Below are positions 1-6,640 of a DNA stretch of 12,607 nt, in pieces. Numbering within the stretch: the stretch's first letter is position 1; every line of letters starts with the position of its first letter. Source of the DNA: DASRTE01 sp035316885 (lineage in GTDB: Bacteria > Actinomycetota > Actinomycetes > Jiangellales > Jiangellaceae); assembly GCA_035316885.1 (NCBI GenBank), contig DATHII010000062.1, forward strand, positions 1-12,607, given 5' to 3'. The translations under genes and the position numbers were made by a program. The notes under the pieces were generated by a model. It did no database searches and was not told the origin of the DNA. It saw only the letters and a list, made by a program, of their open reading frames with translations.

Positions 1-238
1 TTCGAGACCAGATCGCCTGAACCTGGGTCACGGCTTGTTCCCGAGCTGGGGCGGACGCGCACCGGTCCGTTGCTGTGCGCTTGGGCGCGACGAGCGCGGG
101 CTCGTGGCGCCGCGTCGACGGGCAAGCGGTTACCAGATTTACCCGCGTGGGGTGCTAGCCGGACTCTGTGTTGACCGCTTGAATGTGGTGGCGCCGCGAC
201 GCGCGGTGCGAGCAGCTCGAGAAGGAGCGAGGCAGAGC

Positions 239-697
239 ATGTCCGAGAGGCAGAACACCTATCGGGAGCGGAGCAGCGCAGCGGTCGGCTGGATTTCGTT
301 CGCCGCCATCATGTTGATCATGATCGGCGTCTTCCACGCCATTGCTGGGCTGGCGGGGATCATCGAGAACGAGTTCTACAGCGTGGTCCCGGCGGCCGGG
401 ACCGAAGCGACCGGCGATGTCTACTTCCTGCAGCTCGACGCCACCACGTGGGGATGGATCCACTTGATCGGCGGCCTGATCGTCCTGTTCGCCGGCTTCG
501 GGTTGTTCAGGGGTGCGGTCTGGGCTCGGACGGTCGGTGTGATCGTGGCCGTGATCAGCGCCATCGTGAACTTTGCGTGGCTGCCGTGGTATCCGGTCTG
601 GTCGCTTGTGATGATCGCGGTCGCCATCACCGTGATCTGGGCATTGACCGCACACGGACGCGACATCGTCGACGTCGAGACACCATTTGCCGGGTGA
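239..697 (+). CDS. DUF7144 family membrane protein
   Basis: This 152-aa protein is a small integral membrane protein of unknown function. The open frame extends upstream to position 35, but I place the start at the ATG at 239 because GAAGGAG lies 11 bases upstream and the protein from there reads MSERQNTYRERSSAAVGWIS, a normal cytoplasmic tail before a membrane segment. Four hydrophobic segments are visible: about residues 17-41, 66-86, 90-110 and 115-135. The second begins with GWIHLIGGLIVLFAGFGLF and the third is preceded by RGAVWARTVGV, both typical of the DUF7144 family as I know it. It ends with a short acidic tail (DIVDVETPFAG). The gene looks complete and undamaged. The next gene on the same strand is a truncated dehydrogenase, so operon context says little. 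I see no clear promoter in 1-238. Family call is from motif recognition; function is unknown. Confidence 0.85.
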   Translation: MSERQNTYRERSSAAVGWISFAAIMLIMIGVFHAIAGLAGIIENEFYSVVPAAGTEATGDVYFLQLDATTWGWIHLIGGLIVLFAGFGLFRGAVWARTVGVIVAVISAIVNFAWLPWYPVWSLVMIAVAITVIWALTAHGRDIVDVETPFAG

Positions 698-833
698 CGA
701 GCTCTCGGCCCAGGACTCCACGGCCCCGGCTCGAACGGTGAGACGGCGACTACGTCCCTCCTCGCGGAGAGGCGATCCTGTGGCACACCAAGTTGCCCGC
801 CGCGCGCAAAAACCCGCTGCACCAGCCCTTCCG

Positions 834-1589
834 ATGGCAACACAGGAGACTGTCGTACGGAAAGAGACGACACGTGTCGGCGACCGTGGCCTGCGCATCG
901 CCGGTGACAGCGGCCGGCCGCGGGGTATCGGTTGCGGGATGGCCTTCGATCCGGTCTCCGGCGAGTTGTGGGAGCAGGAGAACGGGGACGACACCTTCAG
1001 CGAGCTCAACCGGGTGGAGCCCGGTTTCAACTCCGGCTGGGTCCAGATCCAGGGGCCGCCGGAGCGGATCGCCGAGTACAAGGGCATCGAGACCAGCCTG
1101 GCCACCGACCCGCTGCTGGGCACGGTCTACTTCGGGTTGCAGCAGGTTCGGTGGCCGCCGACGAACATCGCCGACACGCCCGAGCAGGCCCTGTCCCGGC
1201 TGTTCATGCTTCCCGGTGCGGAGTACAGCGCTCCGGAGTTCAGCTGGACGTTCGAGGTCGCCCCGGGTGGCATCGGCTTCGTCGATGGCAGGGGTCTGGG
1301 TGCCCAGTTCAACGGTGACCTGTTCATGGGCGGGGCGCGCAACTTCCTCGAAGGTGGTCACCTGTTCCACTTCAATCTGACCGGGAACCGCGCAAAGATC
1401 GGCGTTGACGACCCCCGGCTCGAGGACCGTGTCGCCGACAACAACCACAAGTTCGACATCACCGAAAGCGAGAGCCTGCTCATCGGGAGAGACTTCGGGG
1501 TCGTCACCGACATCGAGACCGGTCCGAACGGCAACCTGTTCCTGGTGTCGTTGGACCAGGGCGCGATCCACGAGATCTCCCGGCGGTAA
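834..1589 (+). pseudogene. PQQ-dependent sugar dehydrogenase, C-terminal half
   Basis: The reading frame is open from 687, but recognisable glucose/sorbosone dehydrogenase sequence starts only near 935 with GMAFDPVSGELWEQENGDD and runs to the stop at 1589. Family hallmarks are NRVEPGFNSGWVQIQGP, APGGIGFVDG, NGDLFMGGARN, LIGRDFGVVTDIETGPNGNLFLVSL. Full-length relatives are secreted beta-propeller quinoproteins of roughly 450-500 aa that oxidise sugars or related alcohols in the periplasm or on the cell surface. Here the signal peptide and the N-terminal blades carrying the catalytic His are absent. There is no credible start: 687 is a TTG without a ribosome site, and the ATG codons at 834 and 939 also lack one. 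The 698-930 segment has no family similarity that I can see. I infer a 5'-deleted pseudogene. A CHRD protein follows 24 bases downstream and may once have been co-transcribed. The C-terminal part itself keeps an intact frame. Confidence 0.75.
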
Positions 1590-1613
1590 GGCCCGAACCG
1601 GAAGGAGGAAAGG

Positions 1614-2117
1614 ATGCGCAGGACGATCGTGCTTCTGCTCACGGCTGCGCTGGCGGTACTGGCGCTGGCACCGACGGCCTGGGCCGGCGAGAACTTCGTG
1701 GCGCCGCTGTCCGGCAACGAGGAGGTCCCGGCCCGGGACACCCTGGGGGTCGGCGTGGCGACGTTCAAGCTCAGCGCGGACGGAGCAGCCCTGCTGTTCA
1801 AGATCAACGTGGCCAACATCGACAACGTCGTCGCATCGCACATCCACTGCGGCGCCGTCGGGGTCAACGGCCCGGTCGGAGTCACCCTGTTCGGCGGTGC
1901 AGCCGGGGGAGGTGTGGTGAACGGGACGCTGGCCGAGGGAACGATCACCGCCGCCGACACCGTCAACGCGTGCGGCTGGACCGACCTGGCCTCGGTCCTC
2001 GCCGCGATCCAGAGTGGCAACACCTACGTCAACGTGCACACCAACGACGGCGTGGCGCCACCCAACACCGGCCCCGGCGACTTCCCCGGCGGAGAGATCC
2101 GCGGCCAAATCCGCTAG
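1614..2117 (+). CDS. Secreted CHRD domain-containing protein
   Basis: This is a 167-aa exported protein with one CHRD domain, a beta-rich domain named after chordin. Its role in bacteria is not established. Residues 1-24 form a Sec signal peptide: MRRT, a hydrophobic core IVLLLTAALAVLALAP, then a TAWA-G cleavage site. The mature part starts ENFVAPLSGNEEVPARDTLG, the usual CHRD opening (LSGxxEVPP...G.G), followed by ATFKLSADGAALLFKINVAN, the histidine motif ASHIHCGAVGVNGPVGVTLF, and the closing NTYVNVHTNDGVAPP...FPGGEIRGQIR. Two Cys (in HIHCG and NACGW) could form a disulfide. GAAGGAGG is five bases before the ATG, an excellent ribosome site. Length and domain boundaries look complete. It lies 24 bases after the truncated sugar dehydrogenase. 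A long inverted repeat begins 10 bases after the stop and may end transcription. Confidence 0.92.
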   Translation: MRRTIVLLLTAALAVLALAPTAWAGENFVAPLSGNEEVPARDTLGVGVATFKLSADGAALLFKINVANIDNVVASHIHCGAVGVNGPVGVTLFGGAAGGGVVNGTLAEGTITAADTVNACGWTDLASVLAAIQSGNTYVNVHTNDGVAPPNTGPGDFPGGEIRGQIR

Positions 2118-2126
2118 GAACCCGAC

Positions 2127-2181
2127 CGCAAGCCACAGCGGGAAGAGCCCTGACCGGGCGCACTTCGCGCTGTGGCTTGCG
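2127..2181. repeat. Perfect 14-bp inverted repeat, possible terminator or IS end
   Basis: CGCAAGCCACAGCG at 2127-2140 is matched exactly in reverse complement by CGCTGTGGCTTGCG at 2168-2181, with a 27-base loop that itself contains GCCC/GGGC. It begins 10 bases after the CHRD stop codon. It could be a bidirectional terminator; no T-run follows, but actinobacterial terminators often lack one. Inside the loop, 2141-2150 reads GGGCTCTTCC on the minus strand. That resembles the GGCTCTTC ends I remember for ISL3-family elements, and an ISL3 transposase fragment lies to the right. Terminator and IS-boundary readings are both inference. Confidence 0.5.
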
Positions 2182-2409
2182 CGTATCCCGTGTTCAGCAC
2201 CGCGACGTCGAGGATCCCGATCGCGGTGCGTTCGGTGCCGATCACCGCGATGCCGCATCGACGGGCTGTCGTCGAGGTCGGGCGCCGCCTGTTCGAGGAG
2301 CATTTGCGCGTGGCACGGGGCGCCCGCCGACAGGGGAGCGCCCGCCGCAAAGACGTCGTGCGGGCTGGCGGCGAGACTCGAGGCGACCCGTCGCGCCGAC
2401 CGTCCCGGC

Positions 2410-2979
2410 CGCCTGGACGGGGTCGCCACCCTGGGGGTGGATGAGCATGTGTGGCGGCCCGGCCGTTACGGCGCCGGCCGTGAGGTCACGGTGATGGTCG
2501 ACCTCACCCGCGGGCCCGACGGGCGGCTGCGATCCCGGCTGCCCGACATCGTCCCCGGCCGCTGCGGCACCGGCTACAGGGCGTGGCTGGACGCCCAGAC
2601 CCCGGCGTTCCGCGGCGGCGTCAAGCACACGGCGCTTGATCCGTTCCGCGGCTACGCTAACGCGTTGCGCGATGGCCTGTCCGACGCCGTCGCCGTGCTG
2701 GACGCCTTCCACGTCGTCACCCTCGGCACACAGGTCGTCGACGAGGTCCGCCGCCGGGTCCAGCAGCAGACCCTGCACCGGCGCGGACACCGCGACGACC
2801 CGCTCTACAAGATCCGCGGCCTACTGCGCCACGGCGCCGAGCACCTGAGCCCACTCCAGACCACCCGCCTGGACACCGGCCTGGTCGCCGGCGACCCGAG
2901 CTGGGAGCTCACCGTGACCTGGCAGTGCTACCAGCAGCTGCGCTCGATCTACCACGCACCGCACCCGCTCTCAGGGCGT
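2410..2979 (+). pseudogene. ISL3 family transposase fragment
   Basis: This fragment covers the central part of an ISL3-type DDE transposase. It begins with RLDGVATLGVDEHVWRPG, which carries the first catalytic Asp, then MVDLTRGPDGRLRSRLPDIVPGR, GGVKHTALDPFRGYANAL, and VAVLDAFHVVTLGTQVVDEVRRRVQ with the second catalytic Asp. It continues HRRGHRDDPLYKIRGLLRHG and ends at QQLRSIYHAPHPLSGR. The N-terminal zinc-finger and helix-turn-helix part is missing. So is everything after SIYHAP, including the final catalytic Glu region, so it cannot be active. The same frame runs open on both sides (2014-3018), but those parts do not look like transposase. About 54 bases of unassigned sequence separate it from a decayed SDR gene. 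It is a relic of an insertion, truncated at both ends. Confidence 0.85.
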
Positions 2980-3031
2980 AGTGAGCCATTCCGCGTAACG
3001 ATGGGTGACGTTGGGTAGTCGCCTATGGCCT

Positions 3032-3285
3032 GGCGACCAGGATGAGAACCTCCGGCTCGTACTAGTCCAGCAGGCTCCACGCCACCATCGCGTCGGCCGC
3101 ATCCGCGACCTCGGTCCGGATGTTCGCGCTGGTGGTGGCCAGCTCGGCAAATGCCGGGCCAGTCCGGGCGACCCCGACCACCGGAGCACCTGCCTCGACG
3201 AACGCGCGAGCGATCCCACGCCACAAGCCCCGGCTAGCGCCAACGACGACAGCGCGGTCCTGCCCGACAAGTCACTCGTAATCGT
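3032..3285 (-). pseudogene. SDR oxidoreductase N-terminal remnant
   Basis: On the minus strand a short-chain dehydrogenase N-terminus can be read: AVVVGASRGLWRGIARAFVE (the family has GASRGLGRG here), then GAPVVGVARTGPAFAELAT, IRTEVADAADAMVAWSLLD, an in-frame TAG at about 3062-3064, then YEPEVLILVA, after which similarity stops at about 3032. The start region (TSDLSGRTA) is in a different frame from the VVVGASRG part, so there is also a one-base frameshift near 3255-3265, and no ATG or GTG is in a usable place. The NAD(P)-binding fold is incomplete and the catalytic Ser-Tyr-Lys half is absent. The gene is dead and was cut short next to the ISL3 remnant. It lies about 20 bases after the DUF899 stop on the same strand and may once have ended that operon. 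Confidence 0.65.
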
Positions 3286-3310
3286 CCTCTTCCTTTGGGT
3301 GTCCTTGGTT

Positions 3311-4069
3311 TCACTGGCTGTCGTACTCGTCGTGACGGCGCCACCAGAGGCCGGTCTCGTTGCGACCGAGTGGCGCGCGGTCGAGCCACTCGTACATGCC
3401 CCAGAGGCTGTCCAGCCCGCGTTCGTAGGCCGAGTAGGTGTGGTAGACGACGCCATCTTCGAGCGCGAACGCGCTCATCCCGGGCCCTTCTCGCCTGTAC
3501 GTCGCGAAGTCCGTTCCAGTGCGCGACGCCCATTCGGCGAGCACGGGACTCTCCTCGGCGGGCCGAAAGTCCACCGTGCGGAAGTTGTACTCAACGGCTC
3601 CAGACTGCCACTCCTCCTTGGTGTGTGCCACGTGGAAGTCGTAGTTGAAGTCGCTGTCGGATGAAGACGCCCAGGGGAAGCTCCAGCCCATCCGCCGCTT
3701 GTACGCCTGCAGTTTCGCGAGCGGAGCCCGCGACACGGCGTAGAGCGTGACGTCGTGATTGGCGAGGTGGACGACGGAGCCGTCGAAGCCGTCCGCGATC
3801 GCCGAGCAGGACGGACACCCTGCCGTGTACTCGGGCCCGAACATGAAGTGATAGATGAGCAGCTGACTGCGTCCTCTGAACAGATCGGCGAGGGACGCTG
3901 TGCCCTCGTCGGTGTCGAAGCGGTACTCCTGGTCGATTCGAACCCAGGGCAGCTCCTGCCGCCGCCGGGCCAGTTCGTCGCTACGTCGCGTCAGCGCCTT
4001 CTCGGCCTCGAGCAGCTCCAGCCGGGCAGCAAGCCACTCTGCACGCGTTCCGGTCTTGTGATCGGTCAT
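3311..4069 (-). CDS. DUF899 family thioredoxin-like protein
   Basis: This 252-aa cytoplasmic protein belongs to the DUF899 family, which has a thioredoxin-like fold and no settled function. Visible hallmarks: an N-terminal helical region with EWLAARLELLEAEKALTRRS, LPWVRIDQEYRFDTDEG, then SLADLFRGRSQLLIYHFMFGP, and the CPSC motif (C85 and C88, within AGCPSCSAIADGF). Next come VTLYAVSRAPLAKLQAYKRRMGW, the SSSDSDFNYDFHV block and a C-terminal GVVYHTYSAYERGLDSLWGMYEWLD. AAGGAG sits about eight bases before the ATG. It is the third gene of an operon after SDR and DUF2182, 61 bases below the DUF2182 stop, with a 10-bp hairpin in the gap that may tune its expression. The CxxC pair suggests redox or thiol chemistry; that is inference. 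Length and both ends look complete. Confidence 0.9.
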   Translation of the reverse strand: MTDHKTGTRAEWLAARLELLEAEKALTRRSDELARRRQELPWVRIDQEYRFDTDEGTASLADLFRGRSQLLIYHFMFGPEYTAGCPSCSAIADGFDGSVVHLANHDVTLYAVSRAPLAKLQAYKRRMGWSFPWASSSDSDFNYDFHVAHTKEEWQSGAVEYNFRTVDFRPAEESPVLAEWASRTGTDFATYRREGPGMSAFALEDGVVYHTYSAYERGLDSLWGMYEWLDRAPLGRNETGLWWRRHDEYDSQ

Positions 4070-4115
4070 CGTTTCTTCTCCTTCTTGTCGTTACCACGGC
4101 TGGGCGTGGCCCGCG

Positions 4116-4143
4116 CCCACCGATGACATCTCACATCGGTGGG
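4116..4143 (-). promoter_or_regulatory. Intercistronic hairpin at the DUF2182 stop codon
   Basis: CCCACCGATG at 4116-4125 and CATCGGTGGG at 4134-4143 form a perfect 10-bp stem with an 8-base loop. The stop codon of DUF2182 (TCA on the plus strand, 4131-4133) lies inside the loop. A second, weaker GGGCG/CGCCC stem can follow on the transcript. No T-run follows. It could be an attenuator, an RNA-processing or stability element between DUF2182 and DUF899, or a terminator without a U-tract. The pairing is visible; the role is inferred. Confidence 0.5.
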
Positions 4144-4841
4144 GTGAGCCAGGGAACCGACGACGGCGCGATGACGATCAGGATTCCAAGTCCGACGATC
4201 GCCAGCCCCAGCGGCACATCGATGGCAGCTGTGGGCGGCAGGAGCTTCTGGGCAAGGACGAGCACGGCGATTACCGACATCCAGGTGACGCTCATGACGC
4301 CCAGCGCCACCAGCATCAGCATCAGCCCGATGCTCGAGCCGACGCAGTACAGCCCGAACTCGAATCCAGAGCGGACGCGCTCGCGGCAGCGCCGGCGGAA
4401 ATGCCGCTTGAGCGGCGTGAACTCGTAGACACCCGCCGCGATCGCCACCGCGCCGGCGGCGACAGACCCGTGCGGCCGGTACACCGCATACACCGCGACG
4501 CCCACCAGTGTCCAGACGGCAAGGTACGACCCGACGAACAGCGGCACGGCGCCCACACGACCGCCGGCGTGTACGCGCCTCAAGACTGCCGGAACCGCAC
4601 CCGGCAGCATCATCGCCGCCATCATCGACACCCACAGGGCGACAAAGAACGCGAACGAACCGAGCTCGGTCGCAACGCCCATGTCCATCCCGTTCATCCG
4701 CGGGACCGCGACGACCCAGGATGATGCGGCCAGCCCGAGCGTCGCCGTCAGTGCGGCTGCCGTCGCGGCTGTGCTAGCGCTTGTCATGGCGGCGGAGTCT
4801 GGCCCGTGCCGAAGTTGCACCGTGTCCCTCCCATTGCTCAT
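4131..4841 (-). CDS. DUF2182 integral membrane protein
   Basis: This 236-aa multi-pass membrane protein of the DUF2182 family has been described as a putative metal-binding membrane protein; its function is not proven. Hydrophobic segments lie at about residues 24-46, 60-82, 101-122, 126-142, 167-185, 187-205 and 211-231. Family hallmarks are WVSMMAAMMLPGAVPAVLRR, the YEFTPLKRHFRRRCR loop (usually YQLTPLKxxCLxxCR) and GLYCVGSSIGLMLMLVALGVMSVTWM. Met and Cys residues in or near the helices could bind metal, which is inference. The N-terminus MSNGRDTVQLRHGPDSAAM is hydrophilic, so a later ATG (MTSAS, residue 19) is a possible alternative start. I keep the first one because its ATG overlaps the SDR stop as ATGA, implying translational coupling. 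It is the second gene of the SDR, DUF2182, DUF899 operon. Confidence 0.9.
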   Translation of the reverse strand: MSNGRDTVQLRHGPDSAAMTSASTAATAAALTATLGLAASSWVVAVPRMNGMDMGVATELGSFAFFVALWVSMMAAMMLPGAVPAVLRRVHAGGRVGAVPLFVGSYLAVWTLVGVAVYAVYRPHGSVAAGAVAIAAGVYEFTPLKRHFRRRCRERVRSGFEFGLYCVGSSIGLMLMLVALGVMSVTWMSVIAVLVLAQKLLPPTAAIDVPLGLAIVGLGILIVIAPSSVPWLTPPM

Positions 4842-5563
4842 GACGTGACGGACGCTGCTTCTAGGAGCGCCGCATTCTGGCGCTCGAGCGCCTTGACCGC
4901 ACCGCTGCGCCAGCTGTCGGCGATGGACTCCGACATGGGATCGGGGAAAATGTCCTCCTCCCGTTTCTCCACTCCGTCGAAGATGGCTCGCGCAACGGAC
5001 TCCGGAGTGGCCTTCGGTATGTCGAGGCCGCGGGTCATGTCGGTGTCCACGGGGCCGGTCAGGACGGCATGTACGCTCACGCCCCGTCCAGCCAGAAGAG
5101 CGCGCAGCGATTGTGACAGGGAGAACGCGGCCGCCTTCGAGACCGAGTAGGCCGGCATGACTGGCAACGACGCAAAAGCCGCCACCGACAGAACGTTGAC
5201 GATGGCTCCCCGAGAACGAGTCAGCAACGGCAGGAAGGCCTGTGTCACGCCATACGTGCCGAAGAGATTGACGGCGAGGCTCTGTTCGAGCGCGGCACGA
5301 TCGCTGAGGTCACCGTAAAGCCCCAGGCCGGCGTTATTGATGAGGACATCGAGAGACTCGACCCTCTCGGCGGCTGCCTGAATCTGCGCCGCGTCGGTCA
5401 CGTCCAGGGTCAGGGGCGTGATGCGCCCATCCGGGTGGGCCAAGGGTTGCCGCGTACCGGCATACACCCGATTCGCGCCTCTCCTCAAGGCTTCCTCGAC
5501 CAGCGCTTGCCCGATGCCGCGATTGGCGCCAGTGATCAGAACTGCTCTGTCTGCGATTGTCAT
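4838..5563 (-). CDS. SDR family NAD(P)-dependent oxidoreductase
   Basis: This is a 241-aa classical short-chain dehydrogenase/reductase, probably a soluble alcohol or carbonyl oxidoreductase; the substrate cannot be read from sequence. It has the cofactor motif TGANRGIG at residues 11-18, the LTLDVTD acidic loop at 51-57 and NNAG at 76-79. The catalytic Ser is about residue 126 (NVLSVAA), with the YSVSK motif giving Tyr139 and Lys143, followed by LTGPVDTDM. Its length is normal. AGGAGG stands just before the ATG. Its stop overlaps the DUF2182 start by four bases, so it heads an operon with DUF2182 and DUF899. Nested palindromes lie 19-40 bases upstream and look like an operator. No matching regulator gene is next to it. 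The decayed SDR at 3032-3285 is a different lineage (GASRGLWRG against GANRGIG), not a duplicate. Confidence 0.93.
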   Translation of the reverse strand: MTIADRAVLITGANRGIGQALVEEALRRGANRVYAGTRQPLAHPDGRITPLTLDVTDAAQIQAAAERVESLDVLINNAGLGLYGDLSDRAALEQSLAVNLFGTYGVTQAFLPLLTRSRGAIVNVLSVAAFASLPVMPAYSVSKAAAFSLSQSLRALLAGRGVSVHAVLTGPVDTDMTRGLDIPKATPESVARAIFDGVEKREEDIFPDPMSESIADSWRSGAVKALERQNAALLEAASVTS

Positions 5564-5581
5564 GCCATCCTCCTAATAGAT

Positions 5582-5603
5582 GCGGACTGTCCGCGGACCG
5601 CGG
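5582..5603 (-). promoter_or_regulatory. Nested palindromes, candidate operator of the SDR operon
   Basis: Three perfect palindromes overlap in 22 bases: GCGGAC-T-GTCCGC (5582-5594), GTCCGCGGAC (5589-5598) and CCGCGG-A-CCGCGG (5591-5603). They sit 19-40 bases upstream of the SDR start and just beyond its ribosome site. Such spacing and symmetry fit a dimeric repressor of TetR type, which often control SDR genes, but no regulator is adjacent and no clear -35/-10 pair could be placed. The symmetry is visible; operator function is inferred. Confidence 0.5.
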
Positions 5604-5679
5604 AGGCCCGGTAGTGACCGATCGCCGTGAACTCCGGTAATCGCCGAGAGGTGATCGAGTCACGGGCACCTACCGCTGC

Positions 5680-5763
5680 TCACGAAGAAATCTGGGGCTG
5701 GCCGCTGCGGTAGGCTTCCTCCACCGTGTCGGTGACGTGCCGGCCCTCGACGGCTTCCGGCAT
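5680..5763 (-). other. Short ORF, possible C-terminal remnant
   Basis: Within the gap between the SDR and ArsR genes the minus strand reads MPEAVEGRHVTDTVEEAYRS followed by GQPQISS and a stop. Third positions are G/C rich and the helical ending resembles the tail of Gfo/Idh/MocA oxidoreductases, but it is too short to be sure. No ribosome site is evident and upstream sequence does not continue the match convincingly. It may be the tail of a lost gene or chance. Nothing else was seen in 5604-5824. Confidence 0.2.
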
Positions 5764-5824
5764 GCCCCGGTCGGCACTAGCGCCCGCAACATGATCCGGT
5801 CGTCGTCGCGGCTCCTGCTGCGCC

Positions 5825-6157
5825 TCACGAACTCAGATGCCGTCTGAGGGCGTCGAGGCTCAAGTCCCAGTCACGGGCCAACGCGGCGAGAAACTGCTGC
5901 GCGACCTGGATGGGGGCCGACTGGAGCCGGTAGCGGACGCGACGCCGCTCGCCAGGCTCGGCGATGACCAGCCCGGCCTCGGTGAGCAAGCCGAGGTGTT
6001 TGGCGATCGCCTGCCGGGTGATCGGCAGGCTGGCCGCCAGGTCCGTCGCCGTGGCCGGCCCGCGGGACGCGAGCGCGGCCAGGATGCTCCGCCGGCTGGG
6101 ATCGGCCAGTGCGGCGAAGACCTCTTCGGCGACGGCCTCCGGGTCACGCGCGGGCAT
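5825..6157 (-). CDS. ArsR family winged-helix transcriptional regulator
   Basis: This 110-aa DNA-binding repressor is of ArsR/SmtB type. The open frame extends to 6424, but residues before the ATG at 6157 are non-family sequence antisense to the SRPBCC gene frame, so I start at MPARDPEAVAEEVFAALADP. The winged helix is clear: LADPSRRSILAALASRGPAT (residues 18-36), recognition helix LPITRQAIAKHLGLLTEAGL (44-63), and wing VIAEPGERRRVRYRLQ (64-79). No metal-binding ELCVCD motif is present, so it is not a classical metal sensor; it fits the subgroup usually encoded beside SRPBCC/AHSA1 proteins. Its start overlaps the end of the SRPBCC gene by 14 bases, showing co-translation. The paired palindromes in the promoter at 6597-6640 are its likely operator, giving autoregulation (inference). 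Confidence 0.92.
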   Translation of the reverse strand: MPARDPEAVAEEVFAALADPSRRSILAALASRGPATATDLAASLPITRQAIAKHLGLLTEAGLVIAEPGERRRVRYRLQSAPIQVAQQFLAALARDWDLSLDALRRHLSS

Positions 6158-6578
6158 CGAGGTATTCGACGAGCTCACCCAGCTCGCTCTGCCACCCCTC
6201 GACGTTGCCGCCGTACGCGCCGGAGTAAAGGTCGTCGGGCAGTTGCGCGAAGCCGGATTCGACCACGGTGAGCCGGGTCCCTTCGGCCACCGGCTCAAGG
6301 GTGAACTCGACATAGGTACGGCGCGGATCGTCGGCCGGCAGGCCACTGATGCCCCAGGTGTAGCCGAACACGTGCGGCGGCTCGAGACGCTCGATGCGCA
6401 GGTCGGCGCTGTGGCCGCCCTCAAAGGTCAGCTGGGCGAGGCCGCCGACGCGCAGGTCGACGGTCGCCTTGTGGCCGAACCACGTGCCCAACCCCTCAGC
6501 CGTCGTGATCGCTTCCCACACCTTCGCCGGCGGGTGGGCGACGCTGATGCTGCGCTCGATCCGATCGGGAAAGCCCAT
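6144..6578 (-). CDS. SRPBCC (AHSA1-like) domain protein
   Basis: This 144-aa protein is a single START/Bet v1-like helix-grip domain of the AHSA1 subgroup, expected to bind a small hydrophobic ligand in the cytoplasm; the ligand is unknown. Hallmarks: IERSISVAHPPAKVWEAITTAEGLGTWFG at the N-terminus, GGLAQLTFEGGHSADLRIERLEPPHVFGYTW, RRTYVEFTLEPVAEGTRLTVVESGF, and the C-terminal helix with NVEGWQSELGELVEYLDA. GGAGG at 6585-6589 precedes the ATG by six bases. Its 3' end overlaps the ArsR gene by 14 bases, so the two form one operon with the ligand-binding protein first. The promoter is well defined at 6617-6645 and is embedded in a repeated palindrome. ArsR/SRPBCC pairs are widespread in actinobacteria; the inducing signal is unknown. 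Confidence 0.92.
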   Translation of the reverse strand: MGFPDRIERSISVAHPPAKVWEAITTAEGLGTWFGHKATVDLRVGGLAQLTFEGGHSADLRIERLEPPHVFGYTWGISGLPADDPRRTYVEFTLEPVAEGTRLTVVESGFAQLPDDLYSGAYGGNVEGWQSELGELVEYLDARA

Positions 6579-6596
6579 GACACGCCTCCATTTATA

Positions 6597-6640
6597 GCAA
6601 CCATCTGGTTGCCATGACTCTATGGCAACCAGATGGTTGC
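6597..6640 (-). promoter_or_regulatory. Double palindromic operator of the SRPBCC/ArsR operon
   Basis: GCAACCATCTGGTTGCCAT at 6597-6615 and its exact reverse complement at 6622-6640 form a perfect 19-bp inverted repeat around a 6-base spacer. Each arm is itself a near-palindrome, GCAACC-N4-GGTTGC, the size expected for one winged-helix dimer. One arm fills the -35/-10 spacer and the other lies over and just after the expected transcription start, an arrangement that would block RNA polymerase. ArsR binding is inferred from position and symmetry. Confidence 0.75.

Noticed and set aside
745..840. Plus-strand segment DGDYVPPRGEAILWHTKLPA as part of another lost gene
   Set aside because: It looks protein-like over about 30 residues but matches no family I know and has no start or continuation.
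155..1123. A 322-aa open frame on the minus strand
   Set aside because: It overlaps the DUF7144 gene antisense and translates to Arg/Pro/His-rich sequence without domains.
750..2429. A 559-aa open frame on the minus strand
   Set aside because: It is antisense to the sugar dehydrogenase fragment and the CHRD gene, has no recognisable motif and is of biased composition. High GC makes long shadow frames common.
2172..2444. Plus-strand 90-aa frame as the N-terminus of the transposase
   Set aside because: It lacks the Cys-rich zinc finger of ISL3 transposases and is in a different frame; no homology could be seen.
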